A DNA stretch of 64,000 nucleotides from Alkalihalobacillus sp. FSL W8-0930 (GCA_037965595.1 CP150183.1:868001-932000); one strand, 5' to 3'. Counted from the stretch's first letter, positions 1 to 8,018 are shown. The notes: a model not told the origin generated them from the letters alone. Program-made: numbers and translations.

Positions 1-66
1 AACCATGTCACAGCGACAAACAACGAAAACGGTGTAGCCAAGGCCATTAACGAATTTGTGCTTTAG
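1..66 (+). CDS. C-terminal tail of a Cof-type HAD-IIB hydrolase (partial)
   Basis: Frame 1 reads 21 codons from the window edge to a TAG stop. The last residues (VTATNNENGVAKAINEFVL) match the end typical of Cof-type HAD-IIB phosphatases, where a V-T-x-S/T-N-D/N-E/D-G-V-A-K-A motif precedes the C-terminal helix. Such enzymes dephosphorylate sugar phosphates or flavin/PLP phosphates in the cytoplasm. Only the tail is visible, so the substrate cannot be judged and the family assignment rests on one short motif. Confidence 0.6.
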   Translation, partial: NHVTATNNENGVAKAINEFVL

Positions 67-90
67 TAACTAAATGAAACATAGATGAAG

Positions 91-314
91 CTGGGACATA
101 ACACAAAACTAATATGAAAATGGCGAATGATTTAACAATCAAATCATTCGCCGTTTGTATTTTTTACAAAACGAGCGGAAGGAGAACCCGAGACTCCTGT
201 GGAAAAGTACGCGGTGAAGACACTGCAGCAGCGTCTTTCCGCGAAAGGGATTCTCCAGTAGCGGATGCATTGCTATGTTTAAGTTCTCGTAGGTGAACTG
301 ATGTTTTGTCCCGG
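91..314 (+). repeat. Interspersed repeat copy A
   Basis: About 224 bp bounded by imperfect terminal inverted repeats (CTGGGACATAAC at the left; GTTTTGTCCCGG at the right). A perfect hairpin at 122-152 (GGCGAATGATTT and its complement) precedes a T-rich stretch and looks like an intrinsic terminator for the upstream HAD gene. It is followed by the GGAGAACCCGAGACTCC and GGTGAAGACACTG blocks shared with the copies near 10.3, 14.7, 22.3 and 32.4 kb. A 60-codon open frame across it is not conserved between copies and was not called. The remainder of the gap up to position 412 shows nothing recognisable. Confidence 0.85.
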
Positions 315-412
315 CCTCTAACTTATTTTCATAAAACTAGCGGAAATATCTACTTCGAACGACTTTAAGTAGCCAAACCGCATCCTTACTATGAAGTAAA
401 AGGAGAGATTCT

Positions 413-616
413 GTGAAAGGGGTAGAAGTCATCCGAGCCATTCAAACCACACTTAAACTATTAGCGATCTTTGTGTTAGGGTATCTTCTCTTTTCACTAG
501 AAGATCCTACTCGTGGTGTAACGGGCATGTGGTTTTTGCTTATTGTGATCTGTTTTACTATTTACTTTTTATCTAAGATTACTAGAAACATTCGAAACCA
601 AAGCAGGGGTGGATAA
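413..616 (+). CDS. Small two-helix membrane protein, unknown function
   Basis: A 67-residue protein starting at GTG, preceded by AAAGGAGAG about six bases upstream. Two hydrophobic segments (about residues 14-28 and 37-55) flank a short D/P/G-containing loop, and the C-terminus is basic (KITRNIRNQSRGG), so a two-pass membrane protein is expected with positive residues inside. It lies two bases upstream of the VOC gene and is probably cotranscribed with it. I do not recognise the family and infer no function. Confidence 0.65.
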   Translation: MKGVEVIRAIQTTLKLLAIFVLGYLLFSLEDPTRGVTGMWFLLIVICFTIYFLSKITRNIRNQSRGG

Positions 617-618
617 CA

Positions 619-1002
619 ATGATTCATCATATTGAACTGTACGTATCAAACGTAGAAGAATCAAAAGCATTTTGGGGTTGGCTTTTAGAAGATTTAGGTT
701 ATACGTTATACCAGGAATGGGACGAGGGCTTTAGTTTTAAGCAAGATCACAGCTATATTGTCTTTGTTCAAGTAGAGCCACGTTTTATAGAAGAAGGATA
801 CCATCGTAAACGAATTGGGTTAAATCATCTTGCATTTTTCGGTCGCTCCCGTGTACATATTGATGAATTAACCAACTCATTACAAGAACGAGGCACGCGT
901 CTCTTATATCAAAATACTCACCCCTATGCTGGAGGAGACAAGCACTACGCTGTTTATTTTGAGGATCCAGATCGAATAAAGGTTGAAGTTGTCGCTCCTT
1001 GA
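619..1002 (+). CDS. VOC (glyoxalase/bleomycin resistance) family protein
   Basis: A 127-residue single VOC domain. It opens with MIHHIELYVSNVEESKAFW, the usual first beta-alpha unit, and has candidate metal ligands in the N-terminal HH, in LNHLAFFG, and in the final FEDPDRIKVEVV strand (Glu). Cytoplasmic VOC proteins of this size act on small electrophiles or antibiotics as dimers; the substrate cannot be read from the sequence. The start ATG follows a GGGTGGATAACA site inside the end of the upstream small membrane gene, which suggests coupled expression. Confidence 0.8.
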   Translation: MIHHIELYVSNVEESKAFWGWLLEDLGYTLYQEWDEGFSFKQDHSYIVFVQVEPRFIEEGYHRKRIGLNHLAFFGRSRVHIDELTNSLQERGTRLLYQNTHPYAGGDKHYAVYFEDPDRIKVEVVAP

Positions 1003-1134
1003 CAGGTTTTAATTTCTTCTAAGCGGGTACTTAATTTTTATCTATTAAATGAACGTTTCCCGCGTATTACTAGTCATAATCTAGTAAAACACTGCATAAA
1101 CTATAGTGTTGAAGAATAAAAAGGAGTGAGTAAT

Positions 1135-1245
1135 GTGAGATCATTATTTGTGCATGTCTTTCATCCTCTGTTTGTGAAGCTATTCGAAAAAGAGATTGAG
1201 CAACATGAAATGATTTTGCATGATGACCTTGGCCCAAAAAGCTAA
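1135..1245 (+). CDS. Short ORF (36 aa) ahead of glutamate dehydrogenase; possible leader peptide
   Basis: GTG start seven bases or so after a strong AAAAGGAGTGAG ribosome site; the 36 codons end at a TAA that lies inside the 3' arm of the terminator at 1227-1254. The product (MRSLFVHVFHPLFVKLFEKE...) is amphipathic and rich in Phe, His and Leu; I do not recognise it. Its good ribosome site and its overlap with a terminator just upstream of the dehydrogenase make it a candidate leader peptide for transcription attenuation. It could equally be an independent small gene with its own terminator. Confidence 0.5.
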   Translation: MRSLFVHVFHPLFVKLFEKEIEQHEMILHDDLGPKS

Positions 1246-1254
1246 GGTTTTTTT
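1227..1254 (+). terminator. Intrinsic terminator/attenuator before glutamate dehydrogenase
   Basis: CCTTGGC pairs with GCTAAGG (one G-T wobble) across a CCAAAAA loop and is followed by seven Ts. It lies 56 bases before the dehydrogenase start. I see no clear promoter in the gap, so transcripts may have to read through it. Confidence 0.65.
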
Positions 1255-1309
1255 GTTTGTAAAAAATAGTTTCGGGAAAAGATCTGTAACGATAAAGGGG
1301 GCCAATCGA

Positions 1310-2560
1310 GTGAGTGAGAAGAATGCAACAGCATATGATCATGTGATTGAGCAAATAGAAGAAGCTACAAAGCGAATGAAAATCGATCCAATCATTGAGG
1401 ACTTTCTTAAGACCCCAAAACGGGTGGTACACGTTGCATTTCCAGTTGAACGTGACGACGGTTCAACGACTTTATTTCAAGCCTACCGTTCTCAACATTC
1501 TGATGCACTAGGTCCGTATAAAGGAGGGTTGCGGTTTCATCCTGATGTCGATCTTGAGGAAACAAAAGCTTTATCAATGTGGATGAGCTTTAAATGTGCA
1601 TTAGTAGAGATCCCACAAGGGGGAGGAAAAGGTGGAGTGGTTTGCGATCCAAGTGAATTAAGTGATCGCGAAATTCGCAGAGTCAGCCGGGCATTCATGG
1701 AAGCAATGGGCGATCTTGTCGGTCCAACTCAGGATGTTATGGCTCCTGACGTCAATACGAATCCAACAATCATGGGTTACATGATGGATACATATTCTAA
1801 GCGTCAGTCCGGTTTTATTCCTGGCATTATTACAGGAAAGCCATTAATTCTCGGTGGATCTGAAGGCAGAAATCAGGCTACTGCACAAGGGGCCGTTTAT
1901 CTGATTGAACGAATGTTACAGGACTTAGATATGAAGGCTGGTTCAACCACGGTTGCCATTCAAGGGTTTGGCAATGGTGGCCAGATTGCGGCCAGACTTC
2001 TGTACGATCTAGGATGTAAGGTCATTGCAGTGAGTGATTCCAAAACCGCCTTATACAATCAAAATGGGTTAGATATTCCGAAGGCACAAGAAGCGAAGGA
2101 AAACGGAGATCTCTCTTCTTATGGTGAGGATGATTGTATGAGCTCACCAGACGAATTACTTTACGTGGAAACGGATATTTTAGTGCCAGCAGCTCTTGAT
2201 GGCGTGATCCACGAAAACAATGTGAAACAAATAAAATCTCAGTTAATTGTTGAACTTGCAAACGGTCCTACGACTCCTGCTGCAGAAAAAGCACTGGTAG
2301 AACAAGGTGTGCGTATCATACCTGATATTTTAGCAAATAGTGGAGGTGTCATTGTTTCTTATTTAGAAACGGTTCAAAACCAAATGAATTATTATTGGGA
2401 GGAAGAGGAGATCCTCAAGCAATTAAAAGATCGTGTGATTACTAGCTATGAAAAAGTAGTGCAACGCGCTGAAACATATGAGACAAGCTATCGCACAGCA
2501 GCTATGATTACAGCAATTGAGCGTTTGCAGGAAGCGATGATTGCAAGGGGCTGGCTATGA
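1310..2560 (+). CDS. Glu/Leu/Phe/Val dehydrogenase family (glutamate dehydrogenase)
   Basis: Catalyses reversible oxidative deamination of an amino acid, most likely glutamate to 2-oxoglutarate, with NAD(P). The GTG at 1310 is preferred because AAAGGGGGCC lies eight bases upstream and the 416-aa product then matches the family length; a longer frame back to 1220 would run through the terminator. The catalytic region PYKGGLRFHP and PQGGGKGGVV holds the substrate and catalytic lysines, PDVNTNPTIMGYMMD is the conserved hinge, and GFGNGGQIAARLL is the nucleotide-binding loop. It resembles RocG/GudB of B. subtilis. Substrate could be another amino acid, so no symbol is given. Confidence 0.9.
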   Translation: MSEKNATAYDHVIEQIEEATKRMKIDPIIEDFLKTPKRVVHVAFPVERDDGSTTLFQAYRSQHSDALGPYKGGLRFHPDVDLEETKALSMWMSFKCALVEIPQGGGKGGVVCDPSELSDREIRRVSRAFMEAMGDLVGPTQDVMAPDVNTNPTIMGYMMDTYSKRQSGFIPGIITGKPLILGGSEGRNQATAQGAVYLIERMLQDLDMKAGSTTVAIQGFGNGGQIAARLLYDLGCKVIAVSDSKTALYNQNGLDIPKAQEAKENGDLSSYGEDDCMSSPDELLYVETDILVPAALDGVIHENNVKQIKSQLIVELANGPTTPAAEKALVEQGVRIIPDILANSGGVIVSYLETVQNQMNYYWEEEEILKQLKDRVITSYEKVVQRAETYETSYRTAAMITAIERLQEAMIARGWL

Positions 2561-2636
2561 TGTTTGTCTTTACGATAGACGGGGTATTTTGATAAGAGTA
2601 CTTACTTTTTATAACTGAAAGGAATGACTAAATAAA

Positions 2637-3281
2637 ATGAAGGTTTTAGTAGTAGGAGCAAATGGACAAATTGGGAAGCAAGTAGTAGAAAAGATTCAAA
2701 AGGAAGGTAAGCACACAGCTAAAGCAGCCGTTCGTAAAGAAGAGCAATTATCTCAATTTCAAGATCTAGGAGCTGAAACAGCCCTAATTGATCTAGAAGG
2801 TAGTATTGATGATATCGCAGAAGCTGCAAAAGGAACAGATGCTGTCATTTTTGCTGCTGGATCAGGTGGACATACTGGTGCAGACAAAACCATTTTAATT
2901 GACTTAGATGGCGCGATAAAAACAGTGGAAGCAGCTAAACAAGCAGGTGTGAAGCGTTTCTTAATGGTCAGTGCGATTGGGGTTCACAGACGTGAGAATT
3001 GGAGTAGTGAAATCCAGCACTATAGCGCGGCGAAGCACTATGCAGATGTATGGCTTGAGTCAAGTGGTCTTGACTACACAATTGTGCGTCCAGGAGGACT
3101 GACAAACGACGAGGGCACAGGCAAGGTTGTTGCAGCGAAGGATCTCGATCGTGGGTATATTCCACGCGAAGACGTAGCGAACACACTTGTTGCAGCACTT
3201 GACGAAGAGTCTGTTATCAATAAAGGCTTTGACTTGGTGTCGGGTGAATTATCCGTTGAAGAAGCACTAAAAGAAGTATAA
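2637..3281 (+). CDS. NAD(P)-binding atypical SDR (YhfK-like)
   Basis: A 214-residue Rossmann protein starting VLVVGANGQIGKQVVEKI, the GxxGxxG loop of atypical short-chain dehydrogenases (SDR_a5/NmrA-like). MVSAIGVHRREN and IVRPGGLTNDEGTG are the typical second-half motifs; the classical YxxxK is replaced by YSAAKHYAD. It is similar in length and motifs to YhfK/YwnB of Bacillus. Physiological substrate unknown; roles in quinone or redox metabolism have been proposed for relatives. RBS GAAAGGAATGA precedes the ATG. Confidence 0.85.
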   Translation: MKVLVVGANGQIGKQVVEKIQKEGKHTAKAAVRKEEQLSQFQDLGAETALIDLEGSIDDIAEAAKGTDAVIFAAGSGGHTGADKTILIDLDGAIKTVEAAKQAGVKRFLMVSAIGVHRRENWSSEIQHYSAAKHYADVWLESSGLDYTIVRPGGLTNDEGTGKVVAAKDLDRGYIPREDVANTLVAALDEESVINKGFDLVSGELSVEEALKEV

Positions 3282-3292
3282 GTTGTATCTGA

Positions 3293-3328
3293 AAACAGGT
3301 AAACAGCGGTGCTGTTTACCTGTTTTTT
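3293..3328. terminator. Bidirectional terminator between SDR and fosB
   Basis: A 15-bp near-perfect stem (AAACAGGTAAACAGC and complement, loop GGT) with T tracts on both strands ends the convergent SDR and fosB genes. Confidence 0.85.
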
Positions 3329-3759
3329 TATGTGGTCGGATCCTTAACAAGTAGAGATGAATTGGTTTTCTTAAGGTGCTCCAACCGCTGTGTAAGCGAT
3401 CCTGTATGAAATTCAATAAGGTGTCCATCAGGATCACGCACATATATGGATTCCCCCTCACTAGATGGATCACGGCTTCTCCCTGGAACGACATTCGCCT
3501 GAAGCGAGTTGAGTGTATCATGCATCTGATCCATGTCCTCTGGCTTCATAGAAAAGGCAACATGTGAATACGAGTCGTAGATGTCATCTCGCCTAATATC
3601 AGTTTGAAGATTCAATGCAATCCAGATACCACCCGCTTCAAAATACGCGGTTTTCTCTCCTAACACAACGGGTGAAACACCTAAAAGAGATGAATAAAAT
3701 GGTACAGACCGTTCCATGTTTGAAACAGAAAAAGTAATATGGCCAAGTCCTTGAATCAT
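3328..3759 (-). CDS. fosB: FosB-type metallothiol transferase (fosfomycin resistance)
   Basis: A 143-residue VOC enzyme that would inactivate fosfomycin by adding bacillithiol (or cysteine) to its epoxide, in the cytoplasm. The three metal ligands of FosB are in place: His7 (GLGHITFSV), His66 (YSHVAFS) and Glu116 (GHLIEFHTG). The family segments WIALNLQTDIRRDDI, PGRSRD and RDPDGHLIEFHTGSLTQRL are also present. RBS AAAGGAGTGATATC lies before the ATG. The gene stands alone on the minus strand, as chromosomal fosB usually does in Bacillus. Function is inferred from family residues. Confidence 0.88.
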   Translation of the reverse strand: MIQGLGHITFSVSNMERSVPFYSSLLGVSPVVLGEKTAYFEAGGIWIALNLQTDIRRDDIYDSYSHVAFSMKPEDMDQMHDTLNSLQANVVPGRSRDPSSEGESIYVRDPDGHLIEFHTGSLTQRLEHLKKTNSSLLVKDPTT

Positions 3760-3946
3760 GATATCACTCCTTTATTTTAGGCTAGCATAAACGTTTAAGG
3801 AATAAAATAGAAAAAAGAGTCATTTTATGCGTATGAAGAATGAAAAATATAAAATATTTATAAAAGATTACGGATTTTAGATTAATTTTGTGAGAATTGT
3901 GGTATTAAATAGAATAAAAATGATCGTAGCAGAGGAGAGATGTTTG

Positions 3947-4066
3947 GTGCTCATTGATCAAGAGTTATTTCTTCAAGTCATTCGAGATTTCGAAGAGAAG
4001 CTTGACAGGCGTTTAACGAAAGACGAAATTGAGTTACTGTATACCGTCCTCCAAACGAAGAATTGA
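3947..4066 (+). CDS. Small ORF, 39 aa, unknown
   Basis: GTG start eight bases after GAGGAGAG; the product (MLIDQELFLQVIRDFEEKLD...) is highly charged and predicted helical, ending QTKN. A terminator follows at 4093. The good ribosome site, own terminator and codon composition favour a real small protein of soluble helical type. I do not recognise it. It precedes surE but the terminator separates them. Confidence 0.5.
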   Translation: MLIDQELFLQVIRDFEEKLDRRLTKDEIELLYTVLQTKN

Positions 4067-4092
4067 ATAGAATAATCTTGGCGATAACGGAC

Positions 4093-4124
4093 ACGGCTTC
4101 TACTAAGAAGGCCGTTTTTGTTTT
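4093..4124 (+). terminator. Intrinsic terminator after small ORF
   Basis: ACGGCTTC pairs with GAAGGCCGT (one bulge) followed by TTTTTGTTTT. Confidence 0.7.
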
Positions 4125-4241
4125 GGTTGCGTTTACAAAGAATTCATAAAAATAAGATCTAAGATTCACATTTTATCAAACATTACAAGGTAGCATATAT
4201 ATAAAAGCTGAATATATGAGGCTATTCGGAGGTGACTGACT

Positions 4242-5024
4242 GTGAAGATTCTTGTGACGAATGATGATGGGATCTTCAGTCCAGGAGTAGCAGCCTTAGT
4301 AGAAGTACTGCAGCATTTTGGAGAGATTTTTGTCGTGTGTCCTGATCAAAAGCGTAGTGGCATTAGTCACTCTGTTACATTACGACAGCCCCTTAAAGCA
4401 ACGGCAGTGAAGGCGTTTGGAGACAGTGTGAATTCTTGGGCGGTGAAAGGAACGCCTGCAGATTGTATTAGACTTGCACTGGACGTGCTTATGGATGAAA
4501 AACCTGAAATTGTTATTTCAGGTATGAATATTGGCGCAACAATCGGACGAGATATCTATTATTCGGGTACCATGGCGGCAGCATCAGAGGCGTCTCTCTA
4601 CCAAGTCCCTGGTATGGCAATCTCAATCGACCATTTAAATGATTCAGAAATCAAGTTTCACAAACCAAAGAATTTACTTTATGGATTACTTGAAACGATG
4701 TTTGCTGAACGTCTTCCTCGGAATGTCTTTTATAATATCAACGTCCCTTATTTAGAAAAAAAGGATTGCAAGGGAGTCTATCCTGTCGCGGCCGATAGTA
4801 GTGTAAGTCGTTATAATTATGTGGAGCTTAACGATCCAGATGGATTTGTCTACTATTGGGTAAAAGATCGCCTAAATCAGCCAGTCATGTATCAAGATGG
4901 ATTGGATTTTTCAAAATTAAAAGAAGGCTACATCACTATTTGCCCAATTGAAGGCATGGTCACACAGAGGAAGCAGTTAAAGCGATTAGAGAAATGGTTT
5001 CCGCCCTTAAATGAATCTCAATAA
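4242..5024 (+). CDS. surE: 5'/3'-nucleotidase SurE
   Basis: Divalent-metal-dependent nucleoside monophosphatase of 260 residues. The start is GTG with GGAGGTGA seven bases upstream. VTNDDGIFSPG carries the metal-binding DD; SGMNIGATIGRDIYYSGTMAAASEA is the second signature, with Asn and Ser expected at the active site. SurE dephosphorylates nucleoside 5'- and 3'-monophosphates and short polyphosphates in the cytoplasm and is tied to stationary-phase survival in other bacteria. Not linked here to pcm or the pur operon. A terminator follows directly. Confidence 0.93.
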   Translation: MKILVTNDDGIFSPGVAALVEVLQHFGEIFVVCPDQKRSGISHSVTLRQPLKATAVKAFGDSVNSWAVKGTPADCIRLALDVLMDEKPEIVISGMNIGATIGRDIYYSGTMAAASEASLYQVPGMAISIDHLNDSEIKFHKPKNLLYGLLETMFAERLPRNVFYNINVPYLEKKDCKGVYPVAADSSVSRYNYVELNDPDGFVYYWVKDRLNQPVMYQDGLDFSKLKEGYITICPIEGMVTQRKQLKRLEKWFPPLNESQ

Positions 5025-5036
5025 AAACAGGGAACG

Positions 5037-5070
5037 AGCGAATGATCCTTTAAAGGACATTCGCTTTTTT
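5037..5070 (+). terminator. Terminator of surE
   Basis: AGCGAATG and CATTCGCT flank TCCTTTAAAGGA, then six Ts. The GCGAATG/CATTCGC arms are the same as those in the hairpin of the interspersed repeats, so it could be a remnant of one. Confidence 0.85.
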
Positions 5071-5181
5071 GTGATGTGGCTTTGTAAAAGGTTTGTAATG
5101 AATGTGTAAATCGACACAATCAGACATAAGGATCTACTAAACTATTGAATAGTGAGTACATAAAAGGAGGATAAGTAGCAG

Positions 5182-7899
5182 ATGAAAAAAGCACAGCTAA
5201 AGCTATTAATAGCCTGCACGGTTTTTACTTCAGTTGCCTTCATGCCTACAGCATTCGCTGAACAAGAAAGTGAAGCAGTTCAGACGGAAGAAACGGTTGA
5301 ATCAACGGAAGTAGAAGAAGCAGAAGAAGTTGTAGAAACAGAAGTCGTTACAATAGAAGATGAACGATTAGCGGAAATACTTCTTGAGCAAGTCGAAGCG
5401 AATGGGTTCGAAGAGTTAACAACAGAAGCCATGGAGAGTATCACTGAACTGAAAGCAACAGGTATTGGTATCTCTAAGTTAACTGGACTCGAGCATGCAA
5501 CAAATCTTATCACGTTAAACCTCTCGGAGAATCATATCTCTGATTTATCACCACTACAAGACTTAACAAAGCTTGAAGATCTGAAGCTAGAATCAAATCA
5601 GGTGAGAGATGCCAGTCCGCTTTCAGGCTTAACGTCTTTAAAGAAATTAAACCTACGTACGAATAGTGTAAAGGATTTAAATCCATTGCAGCCCCTTGAA
5701 CAACTAGAGAAGTTAGATGTACGTGAAAATGGTTTATCCTCAATTGATGTAGTTGCTTATTTTCCAAAACTAAAGGAGCTAAACCTTAGGGAGAATGCCG
5801 TAACGGATCTTGAACCGATCAGAGGTTTAACTGAGCTTGTTGAGTTGAATCTTCATACAAATCACGTCCAAGATCTTGATCCTTTACGTGAGCTAGTAAA
5901 GCTCGAAGTCATTACGATGAGACGAAATCAGATTTCAGATATCTCAATTCTAGCTAATTTACCGTTACTAAAAGATCTAAACCTACGTGATAATCAGATT
6001 ACCTCTATTGAAGCGTTACGTAATCATCAGTTTTTAACAGTTCGCTTAAATCTACGAGATAACCCAGGGCTAACAGACTTTTCACCGGTTGCTTCGTACT
6101 ATGATCAAATTGAAGATGTAGACTTCGTTATTCCGGCTGATAGCGGGAAGGACTTTGAAGATCTAGACCTTAAAGACGGTGAGGAGAGAATAGCCATCCT
6201 TACCAAACGTTTTATTGAAAACAACCGCTATATCCAAGATCCTACGGTTCGTAACCAAAAGTTCAGTTTAATTGAAAGCAGTCCTTTTTCATTCTATCGT
6301 GGTTCAGCACATCTTTTCTTTGAGGATGCAGCAGAGGATGGATTGATTGTACCGAGTTCATGGGCGAGTGCACCAGTGGACACGTGGATCACTGGAGATT
6401 TTCACGTCGAGAACATCGGATTCTATGGAAATGGTGATCGTCAGGCGATCTTTGATTTTAATGACTTTGATGAAGTAGCGGTTGCGCCGTATTACTACGA
6501 TCTATTACGGTTTGGGACAAGCCTCTATTTGTTAAATGATGTAGCTCCTGCTCTTCAACTTGATAAAGAAACAATGAATGATACCCTTCATATATTTACA
6601 ACGTACTATCAAGATGCATTAGAAGACATCATAAATCAACAAGTAGATGTTCAATCGTTTCAATTTACAGCAGATCAGCTTTCAGGATTTGTTGGAAATC
6701 ATGCAGCAGACCTAGCCTCACTTGATCCGTTTTCAGAGCTTGGACGCTGGACACAAATCGTTGATGGAACAAGAACATTAGATCCTTCCAATGCTCGTTT
6801 GGCAGAGGTGACTGATGAGGAACGCGCGGAGCTTGAGAATGATTGGAGCGCTTATGTAGAAGGTATTGATGCTGCGATTCTGGATGAAGTCGGAGAGGAT
6901 TACTTTGCGATTAAAGATATTGCGAGAAGAACAGATGCTGGATTAGGCAGCCTTGGCACAGAAAGATATTATGTATTGATTGAAGGAGCAACAGCTGGTC
7001 AACAGGATGATGTTATTTTAGATGTGAAGTCACAGCTTCCTTCCGCAGTGGATCGAGCAGGTGTAGGCAAGACATCATCGTATCCAAACCATGCTGATCG
7101 TACGATTGATGGAATGTCAGCACTCCATAACAATCCAGACATTCATTGGGGTAGCTTAACAACAGACAAGCATTCCTATCTTGTAAAGGAACGTTCGGCA
7201 TTTAAGGATGAATTTGACCAATCTTCGTTTAGAAATGCTGATGACTTTGATTCATACCTGTTCTATAGTGCGAAAGCGTCTGCCTATGCGCATACGAGAG
7301 CAGCGAACAAAATTGGTAACACTCAGTTTGCTCAAACGGCGCATACACTTATGAATCAAGACACGTTCCAACAGGAATTTGCTGACTTGTCCTTCCAGTA
7401 CTACGGACAAACATTAAAGGACCACCAAAACTATCGCACCCTTTATAATGCAGGGGCTTTAAGTGATGAAGCATTTGAGCCAATTGAAGAACCAACACCG
7501 CCACCAGCGGGAGAGGAGCCACCCGGAGGAGAACCAACACCGCCACCAGCAGGAGAAGAACCACCTGTAGAAGAGCCGACACCGCCACCAGCGGGAGAGG
7601 AGCCACCAGGAAAGAATCCAACTACGCCACCAATAGTGGAGGCTCCAAAAGGTGAGGACCCACCAAAGTCTAATGGTGGGAATTCAACGGTTACGCCTGG
7701 TCAGAAGGGATCGAATCAATCAAACGATAGCACGAAGACTCCTAGCAAAACGGAGCAGCCAAAACCATCTGCTTTAGGAGGACTCCTTCCAAAAACAGCT
7801 ACAGAAACGATTTTGTATCTTGCATCTGGATTAACTCTAGTGGTCATTGGAGTAGGATTGTACATCACTCAACGTAGAAAGAAAGCGAATGTGAAGTAA
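5182..7899 (+). CDS. Cell-wall-anchored LRR-DUF2252 protein
   Basis: A 905-residue exported surface protein. Residues 1-26 are a signal peptide (cleavage after AFA). An acidic stretch to about 60 is followed by some ten 22-residue internalin-like leucine-rich repeats (about 85-330, pattern LxxLxxLxLxxNxIxDLxPL). Residues about 345-765 are a DUF2252 domain with GDFHVEN (405-411), DFNDFDE (425-431), GLGSLG (587-592) and Lys616. Three identical-length Pro/Glu repeats (EEPTPPPAGEEPP) form a wall spacer, then LPKTA (869-873), a hydrophobic helix and a basic tail form a sortase signal. HxxN and DFND resemble the catalytic loop and metal-binding Asp of kinase-fold phosphotransferases, with the Gly-rich loop and Lys placed after them. 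Activity is unknown. Confidence 0.88.
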   Translation: MKKAQLKLLIACTVFTSVAFMPTAFAEQESEAVQTEETVESTEVEEAEEVVETEVVTIEDERLAEILLEQVEANGFEELTTEAMESITELKATGIGISKLTGLEHATNLITLNLSENHISDLSPLQDLTKLEDLKLESNQVRDASPLSGLTSLKKLNLRTNSVKDLNPLQPLEQLEKLDVRENGLSSIDVVAYFPKLKELNLRENAVTDLEPIRGLTELVELNLHTNHVQDLDPLRELVKLEVITMRRNQISDISILANLPLLKDLNLRDNQITSIEALRNHQFLTVRLNLRDNPGLTDFSPVASYYDQIEDVDFVIPADSGKDFEDLDLKDGEERIAILTKRFIENNRYIQDPTVRNQKFSLIESSPFSFYRGSAHLFFEDAAEDGLIVPSSWASAPVDTWITGDFHVENIGFYGNGDRQAIFDFNDFDEVAVAPYYYDLLRFGTSLYLLNDVAPALQLDKETMNDTLHIFTTYYQDALEDIINQQVDVQSFQFTADQLSGFVGNHAADLASLDPFSELGRWTQIVDGTRTLDPSNARLAEVTDEERAELENDWSAYVEGIDAAILDEVGEDYFAIKDIARRTDAGLGSLGTERYYVLIEGATAGQQDDVILDVKSQLPSAVDRAGVGKTSSYPNHADRTIDGMSALHNNPDIHWGSLTTDKHSYLVKERSAFKDEFDQSSFRNADDFDSYLFYSAKASAYAHTRAANKIGNTQFAQTAHTLMNQDTFQQEFADLSFQYYGQTLKDHQNYRTLYNAGALSDEAFEPIEEPTPPPAGEEPPGGEPTPPPAGEEPPVEEPTPPPAGEEPPGKNPTTPPIVEAPKGEDPPKSNGGNSTVTPGQKGSNQSNDSTKTPSKTEQPKPSALGGLLPKTATETILYLASGLTLVVIGVGLYITQRRKKANVK
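7489..7614 (+). repeat. Three 42-bp tandem repeats coding the Pro-rich wall spacer
   Basis: Three contiguous 42-nt units starting GARCCRACACCGCCACCAGC encode E-P-T-P-P-P-A-G-E-E-P-P-x-x. In-frame unit length means copy-number change would alter spacer length without a frameshift. Confidence 0.9.
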
Positions 7900-7912
7900 G
7901 AGGTTTACGAAG

Positions 7913-7942
7913 GCCTGCCGTGGATAACGGCGGGCTTTTTTT
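7913..7942 (+). terminator. Terminator of the LRR-DUF2252 gene
   Basis: GCCTGCCGT and ACGGCGGGC around GGATA, followed by seven Ts. Confidence 0.85.
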
Positions 7943-7959
7943 CTCAAAAAGATAGCTGC

Positions 7960-8018
7960 TTGACAAATGAAACAAATAGGAACATAATGCAGACATAAAC
8001 ACGGACAATTGTTATCCG
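7960..8018 (+). promoter_or_regulatory. SigA promoter and palindromic operator of the Rrf2 operon
   Basis: TTGACA (7960-7965), 17-bp spacer, CATAAT (7983-7988) is a near-consensus promoter. Just downstream an inverted repeat CGGACAATTGTTATCCG (8002-8018) overlaps the expected start of the transcript. The second gene of the operon encodes an Rrf2 regulator, so an autoregulatory operator is a reasonable inference. Confidence 0.65.

Noticed and set aside
114-296. 60-codon open frame inside repeat copy A
   Set aside because: The equivalent frame is interrupted in the other four copies and it begins within the terminator hairpin.
1070-1432. 120-codon minus-strand frame opposite the glutamate dehydrogenase start
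   Set aside because: Antisense to the leader ORF and dehydrogenase, with no ribosome site or family resemblance.
7349-7621. 90-codon minus-strand frame opposite the Pro-rich repeats of the LRR-DUF2252 gene
   Set aside because: Shadow of the repeated coding sequence; no start signals.
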